Shown here: positions 51,881 through 62,139 of the stretch, in pieces
Numbering within the stretch: the stretch's first letter is position 1
Layout of the letters: every line of letters begins with the position of its first letter
Made by a program: the position numbers and the translations under genes
Origin: JACKAQ01 sp965227145
GTDB lineage: Bacteria; Calditrichota; Calditrichia; RBG-13-44-9; J075
Reading direction: 5' to 3'
DNA length: 64,000 bases
Assembly: GCA_965227145.1 (NCBI GenBank)
Contig: OZ245730.1
Location: forward strand, 3,658,001-3,722,000
The notes under the pieces: generated by a model
Told to the model about the DNA's origin: nothing
Databases searched by the model: none
The model's input: only the letters and a program-made list of their open reading frames with translations

Positions 51881-54079
51881 ATGAATATCAGTAATATAGG
51901 CTCTATTATTTCATCCGTTGCCCAGCGATTCGCAAACCTCGCTATTCCCAAAAATACACCAAAAAATGAAATCGATTCGATTCGCCTGTTCAATTACGCA
52001 AGCCTGATTGTCGCCTGTGTAACCCTGCCGGACACAATAAATGCGATCAAACTTGGCTATCCGGCATTAATTATCAGCAAAACAATCGGGTCTATGGTGT
52101 ATCTCATTACGCCCTATCTCTGGTTTATCCGACATTTGCTCACCAAAAAATTGATTGTTTACGGCGTTTTGATTGCCAATATTTTTGTATCGGCATCCAC
52201 TTTTGGCGCATCAACGGGATTTCACTTCAACTATGTTTCGCTGCTGTTTGGCAGCATGTTTGTGTTCGATCTGGAAAAAAAGCACGAGCTGTTTATCACT
52301 TATTTTTTCCCGATGGCAGCATTTATGTTGCTGGAAGCTACTGATTATTCTCTATTTGCGGTTGCAAATCTGGATGCCGCTTATCAAAAATATCTCCTGT
52401 TCAAAAATTTTGTGGTTGTGTTAATTTCCGCCCAATCATTTGCGTTGATTTACCGGCATCTCAATCGAAAACAACGCCTTACCATCCACAATGCGATAAC
52501 TGAACAGGAAACGCTCAACAAAGAGCTGCAACGGACAACCGAATTGCTCAGCAGCATTACGGAAAATATTGAGGAAATTTTTTGGGTTGTAGAAAATGGA
52601 AAATTTGTTTACATCAGCCCCGCTTTCGTAAAAATATATGAGCAACCAATAGACACATTTTTGGAAGTAAAAAATTTCTCTGATTTATTGGTAATTCCTG
52701 AAGATTCTGGACGATTTTTATTGGCATTAAAATCCAACAAATTTACCCAAGATGGGTTTTTGGATATCGAATACCGGATTAAAACCCAAAGCGGAGTGAC
52801 CAAATGGTTGCATACCCGCACTTTCCCGGTGATCAAAAATGATAAATTACTGCGGATTGTGGGCATGACAGAGGAAATTTCCCGGCAAAAACAATTGGAA
52901 CATGACCTGATTGCTGCACGTGAATCTGCTGAAAAAGCGGCAAATACCAAATCGGAATTTTTGTCCACGATGAGCCACGAAATCCGCACGCCGATGAACG
53001 CGGTCATCGGAATGTCATATTTGCTGCTGCAAGGTAACCCGCGCGAAGATCAGATGGAATTTTTGAAAACGCTGCAGTTTTCGGCGAATAATCTGCTGTC
53101 GCTGATTAATGATATTCTGGATTTCAGCAAAATTGAGGCTGGGAAAATTATCATCGAGCAAATCGATTTTAGCTTGCAAGAATTGCTCGAAGGTGTGTAT
53201 CTGGCATCCGGGTTAAAAGCGCAGGAAAAAAATATTGAGCTGAATCTCATAACCGATCCGGCGCTGCCAAAACATGTGACCGGCGACCCGGTCCGGTTGA
53301 CGCAAATATTGAACAACTTGATCAGCAACGCTATCAAATTTACGGAAGAAGGTTCTGTAAATATTGAAGTTAAGTGTATCGAAAACCGCGAAGACTGCGT
53401 GCTGATTTTTTTCAAAATAAAAGACACTGGCGTTGGTGTCACACCGGAAAACCTGCCACATATTTTTAACAGTTTTACGCAAGAAAGCTCAACCACAACC
53501 CGCAGATTCGGCGGAACCGGATTAGGTTTAACAATTACCAAACGGTTGCTGGAATTGCAAAACAGCGAAATTTCCGTGGAAAGCAAACCCGGAAAAGGGT
53601 CCGAATTTTACTTCACACTCGAATTTGGTAAATCGGCGGAAACACCGGTTGACAACTTTGAATCTGCACCCATTTCCCGGCAATATGGACACGGCTTAAA
53701 AGGTGCAAAAGTGCTGTTGGTGGAAGATAATCGTGTGAACCGGCTGGTTGCCGAACGCTTTTTGCAAAAATGGGAAGTGCTGCTCGACTTCGCAGAAAAC
53801 GGCAAAATTGCCGTTGATTGCGTTCGCAATAACACATATGACCTTATTTTGATGGATTTACAAATGCCGGAAATGGACGGTTATCAGGCGACAACCGCAA
53901 TTCGAAACTTGGATTCCGAGCACAGCAAGCTGGTGCCGATTATCGCGCTCACCGCCGAAGCCCTAACCGAAGTTCGCGAAAAAGTGCTGAACACCGGCAT
54001 GAACGATTTTATCACCAAACCTTTCAAACCGGACAATCTGTTCAATACCATTTCAAAATATTTAGGGAACACCAAATAG
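51881..54079 (+). CDS. Membrane hybrid sensor histidine kinase with PAS and receiver domain
   Basis: 732 residues. The first ~190 residues carry six or so hydrophobic segments (LFNYASLIVACVTL, SMVYLITPYLWFI, LIVYGVLIANIFVSASTF, FLFKNFVVVLISAQSFAL-like) forming an integral membrane sensor. A PAS-like domain (TENIEEIFWVVENGKFVYISP) follows, then HisKA (LSTMSHEIRTPMN), HATPase (NLISNAIKFTEEG, DTGVGVTPENL, GGTGLGLTIT) and one receiver (LLVEDNRVNR, LILMDLQMPEMDG). The histidine phosphotransfer partner is not in this window. Ligand unknown. Confidence 0.93.
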   Translation: MNISNIGSIISSVAQRFANLAIPKNTPKNEIDSIRLFNYASLIVACVTLPDTINAIKLGYPALIISKTIGSMVYLITPYLWFIRHLLTKKLIVYGVLIANIFVSASTFGASTGFHFNYVSLLFGSMFVFDLEKKHELFITYFFPMAAFMLLEATDYSLFAVANLDAAYQKYLLFKNFVVVLISAQSFALIYRHLNRKQRLTIHNAITEQETLNKELQRTTELLSSITENIEEIFWVVENGKFVYISPAFVKIYEQPIDTFLEVKNFSDLLVIPEDSGRFLLALKSNKFTQDGFLDIEYRIKTQSGVTKWLHTRTFPVIKNDKLLRIVGMTEEISRQKQLEHDLIAARESAEKAANTKSEFLSTMSHEIRTPMNAVIGMSYLLLQGNPREDQMEFLKTLQFSANNLLSLINDILDFSKIEAGKIIIEQIDFSLQELLEGVYLASGLKAQEKNIELNLITDPALPKHVTGDPVRLTQILNNLISNAIKFTEEGSVNIEVKCIENREDCVLIFFKIKDTGVGVTPENLPHIFNSFTQESSTTTRRFGGTGLGLTITKRLLELQNSEISVESKPGKGSEFYFTLEFGKSAETPVDNFESAPISRQYGHGLKGAKVLLVEDNRVNRLVAERFLQKWEVLLDFAENGKIAVDCVRNNTYDLILMDLQMPEMDGYQATTAIRNLDSEHSKLVPIIALTAEALTEVREKVLNTGMNDFITKPFKPDNLFNTISKYLGNTK

Positions 54080-54127
54080 CGTTCCCCATTGTTTTTATTT
54101 GATTTAGAAATTGGAATGCGTCGTTTT

Positions 54128-56485
54128 TTAATGCGCCAGCGTCATCATCTTCGTATTCGAAAATTTCAGAAAACCGCTCTCCGGATCAAAAGCATCCAAC
54201 CGCAAAAAGTAAACACCACCACTCACCGGCTGACTAAAATCATTGCTTCCGTCCCATTTTAACTGATGCTCTCCCGCTGTAAATTCGCCGTCGCCGAGTT
54301 GCCGGACGGGTCGTCCCAACAGATCAAAAATCGTCACCCGGATACGGCTGTTTTGCGGCAGCGAAAATTGAATGGTTGTTTCCGGATTGAACGGGTTTGG
54401 GAAATTTTGTGCCAGCTCAAAACCGGAAATCAGGGTTTGATCATCGGCAGTTGTTGCGGAAATAGCGCTGTGAAATTTGCGAACGCCGTTGTAATCCACA
54501 TCGGCAAGCTTGTAAAAATAGGTGGTTTTGTCTGCCAATCGCAGATCTTTGTAAGCGTAATTGTGATAAACGTTGCTGTTTCCGGCACCGGTCAGCGCAG
54601 CATCCGTTGCAAAGGTTGCAACCAATTCAAACGGACCGTTTTGGGAATTGGAGCGATATACTTCAAATCCTAAGTTGTTGATTTCACTGGCGGTTGTCCA
54701 TTCCAGTTGAACCTGGCGAAAGCCGCCGTTTGCGCGCAGCGACGCCAATTCAACCGGCAATGAAACATCGAACAATGTTTCCAGCACAACTGTGTTGCCT
54801 ACTTTTTGAACATCAAAAATCGGGTTCCCATCCTGTGTTGGAATATTAAACGAACTAAAATCGCCACTTAAACTTGAACAGTTAATTATCGTAAACGTTT
54901 GCCCATCCTGTGGTTCAAATCCGTTGATTATCGAAATATTCAACGTACCGCCGAGTGCTAAACTGCTGGACGAATTAATGTGATCATACTGGCTGCCCTG
55001 CGAAGTTCCGCCAATTTCAAATGTGCAAACCGAACTTCCGGACAGGGTTTGAGATCCGCTGATCGACAAATTTCCCGCCGCCGATGCACCGCCGGGATTG
55101 TAGCCGCCGTTTAACGTTACTGTTGACGCTTTGTGAGTGTCGATCAGCCCGGAACCGGTTAAGATACCTGATGCGGCATTTACAAAATCTTCATCAAAAT
55201 AAACGGTTTCACCGTTTTGAACGTTGATGGTGCCATTATTCGTGACATCCACTATGAATGTGACGGTGCCCCCGCCGGCATCCTTTGTGAACGTACCGTT
55301 GTTAATAAAAGTACCGGAACCGGCAGAAATTACATCCCAGGTTGAATTGCTTTGCTGATGAAATGTTGCGCCAACGCCATTGATTAAGGTTGCACCGTTC
55401 TCAAAATCCAATCGTTTGGAGCTCAAACCGGTCCAATAGGAGTCGCCGTTTACGGTTAATGTTCGTTGATTCATTAACGTATTTGTTGTCGCGGTATATA
55501 AAAATGTGCCGTTTACAACCAGACTTCCCGATCCGTAAACGCGGCCGGCACGCCACTCGAATGTGCCGTTGATGACAATCGGACCATCGCCGCCAACATA
55601 CCCTTCCGATGAAGATGAGCCTTCCACATCAATCAGAAAAGTGGTACCGGATGAAAATGTCATACCATCACCCGTGGATGTGATTACTGGCCGGGTGTTG
55701 CTCTGGATCATTTGCACGGTGCCATCACCGGTAAATTCCGCGCCGTCAAAAATGAACGGGCGATCGGCAAAGGAAATGACTGCTCCGCTTTCCGTATGAA
55801 AAGTGCCCTCAAGTCCCGTTACGGTATCGCCATGTTCAAATTGGATGATGCCAACTTCGGCACTGATTGTGCCGTAATTCAGCAATGTGGGATCAAGTTG
55901 GGTTTCATCGTAACTGCCACCCGAATTTCCTGTTTTAGTAATTGTGCCATAATTGGTAAGTCTTCCGCCATCGGTTGCTGCGACAAAATCCAGCCGGGTT
56001 TTATTTTCAATATCGAAATTGGCACCGCTGCGGTTGATAAAATGGGCTTCGTGATTCACTTTAATTTCGCCGGCATCCTGCCAAACGATATCGCCGTAAT
56101 TCTCAAAAGTGAGGTAATCCATACTTTTTTCGCCGGAACCGGAAATGATCATCGAACAACTGGCACCAAAAGATATTTTGGCGCTGCTGCTCCCGGTGAT
56201 GGTTCCGTTGCTCCAATTTGCTGAATTATTGACCGTGAGAACGCTGGAACCACTCAACAATAAAGTGCCACCCGTAATCGTAAGGCTGCCGACGGATCGA
56301 TTGCTGGAAACCGTAACCGTTCCGCTGGAAATGGAAACCTGATCGGAACTGCCCGGAATGCCGTTGGGCGACCAGTTGCCGGAAGTTCCCCAATCACCGG
56401 TTGAGCCATTCCAAACATAACTTGTTGCGAATAATTGAACGGAGAGAAATAACAGGACGAAAACTGCAAAACCCATACGATTCAT
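54128..56485 (-). CDS. Large secreted beta-helix-like protein with type-A C-terminal sorting domain
   Basis: 785 residues with a signal peptide (FAVFVLLFLSVQLFA). The first ~550 residues are Gly/Thr/Asn-rich repeats (VSISSGTVTVSSNRSVGSLTITGGTLLLSG) like autotransporter or PATR-type beta helices. An FnIII-like segment (LPVELASLRANGGFRQVQLEWTTASE) follows, then the sorting domain LAQNFPNPFNPETTIQFSLP ending in SGFLKFSNTKMMTLAH. The passenger may be an adhesin or matrix protein. No enzyme motif is seen. Divergent from the cupin/kinase group. Confidence 0.84.
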   Translation of the reverse strand: MNRMGFAVFVLLFLSVQLFATSYVWNGSTGDWGTSGNWSPNGIPGSSDQVSISSGTVTVSSNRSVGSLTITGGTLLLSGSSVLTVNNSANWSNGTITGSSSAKISFGASCSMIISGSGEKSMDYLTFENYGDIVWQDAGEIKVNHEAHFINRSGANFDIENKTRLDFVAATDGGRLTNYGTITKTGNSGGSYDETQLDPTLLNYGTISAEVGIIQFEHGDTVTGLEGTFHTESGAVISFADRPFIFDGAEFTGDGTVQMIQSNTRPVITSTGDGMTFSSGTTFLIDVEGSSSSEGYVGGDGPIVINGTFEWRAGRVYGSGSLVVNGTFLYTATTNTLMNQRTLTVNGDSYWTGLSSKRLDFENGATLINGVGATFHQQSNSTWDVISAGSGTFINNGTFTKDAGGGTVTFIVDVTNNGTINVQNGETVYFDEDFVNAASGILTGSGLIDTHKASTVTLNGGYNPGGASAAGNLSISGSQTLSGSSVCTFEIGGTSQGSQYDHINSSSSLALGGTLNISIINGFEPQDGQTFTIINCSSLSGDFSSFNIPTQDGNPIFDVQKVGNTVVLETLFDVSLPVELASLRANGGFRQVQLEWTTASEINNLGFEVYRSNSQNGPFELVATFATDAALTGAGNSNVYHNYAYKDLRLADKTTYFYKLADVDYNGVRKFHSAISATTADDQTLISGFELAQNFPNPFNPETTIQFSLPQNSRIRVTIFDLLGRPVRQLGDGEFTAGEHQLKWDGSNDFSQPVSGGVYFLRLDAFDPESGFLKFSNTKMMTLAH

Positions 56486-56886
56486 CGAAAACTACCCTTC
56501 CTTGAATATTAAAACGCCCTCTGTCACTGATGAGTTCAAAATTAACACCGCATCAGTTTGAAAATATGATCACAAACACAATCTTTAATAAATTTACCTG
56601 AATTGAATGACGCATGGTTTAAGATTACATTACAACCGGATGACAAAATTTCCCGGATGCCTAAATTATCGTATTTCATGAGTTTATCTTGAAAAATTAT
56701 CGAATTCCATTTATGGATTTTTCTGTAAACCGATCATCGTTGCAATTTGCCGGCAGATAACCCGGTGACGCCGGTTTTTTGTTTGAGATAAACCAAACAA
56801 TCACTATTTTTAGGAACAAACGAACCGGATTTAATCTGTAAAAAAACGATCGAATCATATCATATACCATCAAAAAGGGTTAAAAA
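56486..56886. other. Divergent promoter region
   Basis: About 400 bp between the secreted protein (minus) and the cupin gene (plus). AT-rich with no evident hairpin or small gene. AAGGG precedes 56887. Confidence 0.35.
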
Positions 56887-57252
56887 ATGGCAATCCTGAT
56901 AGAAAAACCGACGATTATCGCGGCAGCGGGAAATAAACCCAAAATCATCGAAGAATACATCGGGCGGGTAAATTCGAAAACATCAGATGTTAGCATTGCC
57001 CGGATGAAAAGCCCCGCAGGCTGGGTGGAACCCGGCCAAACCCCGGAATTTGACGAATACACAGTGGTGTTGAGCGGCATGTTACGGGTAAAAACCGCCG
57101 ATGGCGAAATGGATGTTCGCGCAGGACAGGCGATAATTGTGCCGGGCGGCGAGTGGGTGCAATACAGTTCGCCGGCGGATGGCGGCGCAGAATATGTGGC
57201 GGTTTGTTTGCCCGCATTTTCCCCGAACACCGTTCACCGCGATGATGAATAA
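56887..57252 (+). CDS. Small cupin-fold protein
   Basis: 121 residues, a single cupin domain: EFDEYTVVLSGMLRVKTADGEMDVRAGQAIIVPGGEWVQYSSPADGG. The usual metal-binding His pair is not complete, so it may bind a small molecule without catalysis or bind metal differently. It is 9 bp in front of the kinase gene, so it probably belongs to the same operon and could serve as a ligand-binding accessory for the kinase. Related small cupins occur next to ethanolamine and sugar genes. Function not established. Confidence 0.7.
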   Translation: MAILIEKPTIIAAAGNKPKIIEEYIGRVNSKTSDVSIARMKSPAGWVEPGQTPEFDEYTVVLSGMLRVKTADGEMDVRAGQAIIVPGGEWVQYSSPADGGAEYVAVCLPAFSPNTVHRDDE

Positions 57253-57261
57253 CAGAAAATT

Positions 57262-59109
57262 ATGCGAAGCCTGAGTTATAAAATTGGGTTGGGATATGTG
57301 GTGATTATCGCCATAAACATTGCAATAGCAATGTTTTCGATTTATCACATCAACCAGCTTGGCAGCCCGGTCGATCGCATTCTGCAGGAAAAATACCAGA
57401 ATGTTACCGCCGCAGAAAATATGGCGCTGGCGCTGGAACAGCAAAATCGTGCTGTGGCAAATTTCATCGAAACACCGGGTGATTCATCACTGCTGAGCAA
57501 TTTTGCAACCTACCGGAACGAATTCTGGAACTGGCACCAACGGGCAATCGAAGGTATTGCGCTGCCCGGCGAACCGCTGATTTTGGACAGCCTGCGCATC
57601 GTTTACGGCGACTATCTGTCGCGGATCGATACGCTGCAACTGTTGCTGCGTGATACGCCGCAAACCGCTGCCGTTTTTAACGAAAAAGTAATTATCCCCC
57701 GAAGTTTGTTTATCCGCGATTTGAGCGACCGGTTGAAGCAGGTGAATGAAAACGCCATTCGCGAAGCCGACGTGCGCGCCCGTGCTGTTTCCCGGAACGC
57801 CACCGCGGTGATTGTCAGCATTGCTGCATTGGCGATTTTACTGAGCATCGCCGCCAGCGTCTGGTTTACCCGCAGCATTTTAAAACCGGTGAAAGAAACT
57901 ACCGAAACCGTGCGCCGAATCAGCAGCGGCTATCTTAACCAAAAAATAGACATCACCACAGACGATGAAATTGCAGAGCTTGGACGCGAATTCAACAAAA
58001 TGACCGGGCGATTGCACGAATACGAGCAAATGAATATTCAACAAATTTTGCAGGAGAAACAACGTTCGGAAACCATCGTAACCAGCATTCCCGCAGCGGT
58101 GATCGTCACGGATACCAACCACCACATTTCGCTAATGAACGACCGCGCGCGGCTGGTGCTGGGTATTTCCGGCGACGAATGGCGGAACCGTCCGGTCGGG
58201 CAGGTGATCGCCGACGCCGCGTTAGTGGAGCTGATAACCGCCCAAACGCCGGTGGCCACCGCGCCCGGGGAAATGCCCAAATTTCTGTTGCAAATTCAGC
58301 GCGATGGTGAAACGCTGTTTTATGCCGCCCGCCAAATCGACATTCCCGATCGCAACGACGGCGTGCTTGGTCGGGTTACTTTGCTGCAGGATGTCACCCG
58401 ATTCAAAAATCTGGATCGGATGAAATCGGAATTTATGGCAACCATTTCGCACGAATTCAAAACGCCGCTCACCTCCATCAACATGACCATCGATATTTTG
58501 ACCCGCGAAAGCCGCGGCGAACTGAATGCAGCGCAGCGCGAACTGCTCAGCGATGCCAAACAGGATTGCCAGCGGCTCCGGCTGCTCGTCACCGATCTGC
58601 TCGATCTGTCGCGTTTGGAATCCGGCGCAGCAACCCTTCAGCCGGAGCCGGTTTCGCTGCCGCAAATTCTCGAAAAAGCATTGCAATCGCTGCGATTCCT
58701 CATCGATGAAAAGCCGGTTCTCGTGCAAACCGATTGCCCCGCTTCCCTTCCGCAACTGTTTGCCGATGCCCAAAAACTATCCCGCGTGCTGACAAATCTG
58801 ATCGAAAATGCCGTTCAGCATACGCCGCCGGGCGGAAACATTCGCATTTCCGCAACGGCGCTCCCGGAGAAAGTGCAAATTTGCGTTGCCGACAGCGGCA
58901 ATGGCATTCCCGAAGCCGCCATCGATGTTATTTTTGATAAATTTGTGCAGGTTAAAAATTTCCAGAATGCGGAAAAAGGCAATATCGGTTTGGGATTGGC
59001 AATTGCCCGGGAAATTGTGCAGGCTCACGGCGGGCAAATCTGGGCGGAAAGCACAGAAGGCAAAGGCAGCAAATTTTATTTCACGATGCCGGTTAATATT
59101 GGCAATTGA
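57262..59109 (+). CDS. KinB-like sensor histidine kinase
   Basis: 615 residues. Two membrane spans (KIGLGYVVIIAINIAIAMFSI and VIVSIAALAILLSIAASVWFT) surround a helical periplasmic sensor. HAMP (ILKPVKETTETVRRISSGYL), PAS (IVTSIPAAVIVTDTNHHISLMND), HisKA (FMATISHEFKTPLTSINMT) and HATPase (LIENAVQHTPPGG, VADSGNGIPE, GLGLAIAREIV) follow. The order matches KinB/NtrY-type kinases that work with AlgB/NtrC-type activators. The activator gene lies 196 bp downstream, supporting a two-component pair. Start 57262 has no strong ribosome site, consistent with coupling to the cupin gene. Confidence 0.92.
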   Translation: MRSLSYKIGLGYVVIIAINIAIAMFSIYHINQLGSPVDRILQEKYQNVTAAENMALALEQQNRAVANFIETPGDSSLLSNFATYRNEFWNWHQRAIEGIALPGEPLILDSLRIVYGDYLSRIDTLQLLLRDTPQTAAVFNEKVIIPRSLFIRDLSDRLKQVNENAIREADVRARAVSRNATAVIVSIAALAILLSIAASVWFTRSILKPVKETTETVRRISSGYLNQKIDITTDDEIAELGREFNKMTGRLHEYEQMNIQQILQEKQRSETIVTSIPAAVIVTDTNHHISLMNDRARLVLGISGDEWRNRPVGQVIADAALVELITAQTPVATAPGEMPKFLLQIQRDGETLFYAARQIDIPDRNDGVLGRVTLLQDVTRFKNLDRMKSEFMATISHEFKTPLTSINMTIDILTRESRGELNAAQRELLSDAKQDCQRLRLLVTDLLDLSRLESGAATLQPEPVSLPQILEKALQSLRFLIDEKPVLVQTDCPASLPQLFADAQKLSRVLTNLIENAVQHTPPGGNIRISATALPEKVQICVADSGNGIPEAAIDVIFDKFVQVKNFQNAEKGNIGLGLAIAREIVQAHGGQIWAESTEGKGSKFYFTMPVNIGN

Positions 59110-59145
59110 ATATTTTATATTGAATATTTACAATGGGTTAACGCA

Positions 59146-59225
59146 GTAGAGACAATTCATGAATTGTCTCTATCGGTAATTCATGAATTGTCTATATCGG
59201 TAATTCATGAATTGTCTCTACTATA
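59146..59225. repeat. Three copies of a palindromic repeat between kinase and regulator
   Basis: ACAATTCATGAATTGT is a perfect 16 bp palindrome at about 59154-59169; two further copies (AATTCATGAATTGTC) follow, linked by TATCGGT. The unit resembles a dispersed AGACAATTCATGAATTGTCT repeat. Position in the promoter region of the activator gene could let it serve as a binding site, but this is speculative. Confidence 0.6.
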
Positions 59226-59305
59226 ATGATTATAAACCGACATCCGGTTAAACCTGTCATCGTGTCAAAACAACGGCAAAAAATAAACGAAACGATTGAA
59301 ACATT

Positions 59306-60646
59306 ATGGCGAAACCGCAATCACCTGCGAAAATTTTGCTCATCGACGACGAGCCGAATATTTTAAAAACCATGCGCATGTGCCTCGAAGATTTGGGACA
59401 TGACATCAGCGCATTTCAGGATCCGGAATCGGCGCTGGCAGCCATTCCCGGCTCGCAATTTGATCTCGCATTTGTCGATCTGAAAATGACGCCGATCGAT
59501 GGAATGGTGATTTTGCAGGCATTCCGCGAACATGCGCCGCAAACGACAGTGGCAATTATCACCGCGCACGGCTCCATCGAAAGTGCTGTGGAAGCGATTA
59601 AAAATGGCGCACACGATTATCTGCAAAAGCCGTTCGATTATCTTGAATTACAAATTTTTGCCCAAAAAATGCTCAATTTTCACCAGCTGAAAACAGAGGT
59701 TTTCGAACTGCGCGAGCAAGCCCGGCAAATGGCGGAACAGGGCGAATTGATCACCAGAAATCCCAAAATGCGCGATTTGCTGGAACTCGCATTTCGGGCA
59801 GCGGAAACGGATATGAGCATTTTGATTGAGGGCGAAAGCGGCACAGGAAAAGGCGTGCTGGCACGAATGATCCATCGCCACAGCGCCCGCGCACACAAAC
59901 CGCTGGTAACGGTGAACTGCGCTGCACTGCCGGAAAATTTGCTCGAAAGCGAATTGTTCGGTCACGTGAAAGGCGCGTTTACCGGCGCAATTAAAGATCG
60001 TTTGGGCAGATTTGAACTTGCCAACGGCGGCACTATTTTTCTCGATGAAATCGGCGAATTACCGCCGGCGGTTCAAGCTAAATTATTGCGTATTTTACAG
60101 GATGGCGAATTTGAGAAACTCGGCGAAAGCCGCACCCGGAAGGTGGATGTGCGCATCGTTGCGGCGACCAATCGCAATCTCCGCGAAGCGATGGAAAATG
60201 GTTATTTCCGCGAAGACCTGTTTTACCGGCTGAACACCGTGCGTCTGAAATTGCTGCCGCTGCGGGAGCGCCCGGAAGATGTGCCGGTGCTGATCGCCCA
60301 TTTTTTGCAGAAATTTTCGCCAAACCCGAATCCGGATTTACAGCCGGAAGCGCGACTGGCGCTACTCAGCTACGGCTGGCCGGGCAACGTGCGGGAACTG
60401 GAAAACGCCGTTCAGCGTGCCGCGTTGCTCTCCCGGCAATCACAAATTTCGCTACAGGATTTGCCGGACGAAATTCACCCGGATTCGCCGCAACAAAAAA
60501 AGCCGCTTTCCCTCGAACAACTGGAAAAGCGGCAAATTGATTACGTGCTATCGATTACCGAAAGTGTCAGCGAGGCGTCGCAAATTTTGGGCATCGATCC
60601 GGCGACGCTGTGGCGCAAACGGAAAAAATACGGATTGGCTGATTAG
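59306..60646 (+). CDS. Sigma-54-dependent response regulator (AlgB/NtrC-type)
   Basis: 446 residues. Receiver domain (KILLIDDEPNIL, FDLAFVDLKMTPIDG with the phospho-Asp), central AAA+ with Walker A GESGTGKGVLA, the sigma-54 contact loop GAFTGA (VKGAFTGAIKDR), Walker B GTIFLDEIGEL, then a Fis-type helix-turn-helix (SEASQILGIDPATLWRKRKKYGL). It should open sigma-54 promoters after phosphorylation by the KinB-like kinase upstream. Target genes are not identifiable here. The stop codon overlaps the convergent argG stop by four bases. Confidence 0.95.
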   Translation: MAKPQSPAKILLIDDEPNILKTMRMCLEDLGHDISAFQDPESALAAIPGSQFDLAFVDLKMTPIDGMVILQAFREHAPQTTVAIITAHGSIESAVEAIKNGAHDYLQKPFDYLELQIFAQKMLNFHQLKTEVFELREQARQMAEQGELITRNPKMRDLLELAFRAAETDMSILIEGESGTGKGVLARMIHRHSARAHKPLVTVNCAALPENLLESELFGHVKGAFTGAIKDRLGRFELANGGTIFLDEIGELPPAVQAKLLRILQDGEFEKLGESRTRKVDVRIVAATNRNLREAMENGYFREDLFYRLNTVRLKLLPLRERPEDVPVLIAHFLQKFSPNPNPDLQPEARLALLSYGWPGNVRELENAVQRAALLSRQSQISLQDLPDEIHPDSPQQKKPLSLEQLEKRQIDYVLSITESVSEASQILGIDPATLWRKRKKYGLAD

Positions 60647-61908
60647 CTTCTCATCGCCAGATTTTCCCGCCAGTTATACGGACGTTTCTTACGCAATACC
60701 AAATTATGCGCTTTCAACCGGATGGAGTTAATATTGATGAATCCGGTCGAATCGGTTGCGTCAAACCCGCCTTCTTCTTCCATGCTGGACAATTCCTTGT
60801 CATACAATGATGTCGGCGATTCCCGTCCGATAATCTGCACATTTCCTTTATACAACGCTACCATCACCCGGCCGTCAATGTATTCCTGGCTTTTGTTGAA
60901 TGCGCTCATGATAAAATCCATTTCCGGCGAAAACCAGAAGCCGTTGTAAATTAGCTCAGCAAATTTTGGGATCATCATATCACGCAAATGCATCACTTCT
61001 TTGTCCATCGCCAATCCTTCGAGATCGCGGTGAGCTACCCAAAGTACCGTTGCGCCGGGCGTTTCGTAAATCCCGCGCGATTTGATGCCGATGAAACGGT
61101 TCTCCACCAAATCCACTCGCCCGATGGCGTTTTCGCCGGCAATTTTGTTGAGATAGTTGAACATTTCCAGCGGCGAATCGTGGGTGATATCGTTGGTGTG
61201 GTCGATGACGGCAACGGGCATGCCATCCATAAAATGAATTTCCAGCACGGTTTCGCTGTCCGGCGCATCCATCGGCGAAACGCTTTTGCTGAACACATTT
61301 TCTTCCGGGCGCATTTTCGGATCTTCCAAAATGCCCGCTTCGTGGCTGATATGCATCAGGTTATCATCTTCGCTATACGGCTTTTTTGTGGTTGCAGTTA
61401 TCGCAATACCGTGTTTTGTGGCATAATTGATCAAATCTGTCCGTCCTTTGAACTGACCCAGAAATTCCGGATCGCGCCACGGGGCAATCACTTTGATTCC
61501 CGGATTGAGCGCGTAACAGGTCAGTTCGAAACGCACCTGATCGTTGCCTTTGCCGGTTGCGCCGTGAGCGACAAAACCGGCGCCTTCTTTTTCAGCGATT
61601 TCGATCTGGCGTTTTGCCAGACAGGGTCGCGCCAGCGATGTGCCCAGCAAATAGCGACCTTCGTAAATCGCGTTGCCGCGCAACGCCGGGAAAATGTATT
61701 TTTTGACAAATTCTTCCCGCAAATCTTCCACATACACTTTGCTTGCGCCGGTTGCCATCGCTTTTTTCTCAACTGCGGCAAAATCTTCGGTTTGCCCGAT
61801 ATTTCCCACAAAACAGATCACTTCGTAGCCTTTGTTGGCCAGCCATTTTAGAATTACAGAGGTATCCAGACCGCCGCTATACGCTAAAATTACTTTTGGT
61901 TTTGACAT
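60643..61908 (-). CDS. argG: Argininosuccinate synthase
   Basis: 421 residues; start at the ATG (61908) after GAGGAG; an upstream extension of the frame is not supported. Catalyses ATP-dependent condensation of citrulline and aspartate to argininosuccinate, the penultimate step of arginine synthesis. The PP-loop ATP site is LAYSGGLDTSVILKWL. Other family motifs are VAHGATGKGNDQVRFE and KNIPYSE-like KKPYSEDDNLMHISHEAG. Full length for the family. No other arg genes adjoin it, so it is a scattered biosynthetic gene. The 3' end overlaps the sigma-54 activator by four bases. Confidence 0.97.
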   Translation of the reverse strand: MSKPKVILAYSGGLDTSVILKWLANKGYEVICFVGNIGQTEDFAAVEKKAMATGASKVYVEDLREEFVKKYIFPALRGNAIYEGRYLLGTSLARPCLAKRQIEIAEKEGAGFVAHGATGKGNDQVRFELTCYALNPGIKVIAPWRDPEFLGQFKGRTDLINYATKHGIAITATTKKPYSEDDNLMHISHEAGILEDPKMRPEENVFSKSVSPMDAPDSETVLEIHFMDGMPVAVIDHTNDITHDSPLEMFNYLNKIAGENAIGRVDLVENRFIGIKSRGIYETPGATVLWVAHRDLEGLAMDKEVMHLRDMMIPKFAELIYNGFWFSPEMDFIMSAFNKSQEYIDGRVMVALYKGNVQIIGRESPTSLYDKELSSMEEEGGFDATDSTGFININSIRLKAHNLVLRKKRPYNWRENLAMRS

Positions 61909-62139
61909 ATTTTCTCCTCGTTCGGTTAAAATAAAACGCCAGTTTACAACGCTTTTATGAAAATGAAAAGCGCTAATTCTCACAACTTGATTTTTTGGCA
62001 AATTTGTGTGATATTGTCCAATGTTGCCGGATTTGCCAAATTGCGGCGTGAAATTGCGGAATTTCCCGGTGCATCAGCGATCGAAGCGCAACGATTTCAA
62101 TCGTAAAAATAACGACGTCGATTTACAAAAAGGAAAGTC

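Noticed and set aside
59146..59225. Short CRISPR-like array
   Set aside because: Only three copies of a palindrome with nearly no spacer between; typical dispersed repeat.
60988..61851. 287-residue plus-strand frame
   Set aside because: Antisense to argG, rich in His/Phe/Arg typical of shadow frames of coding DNA.
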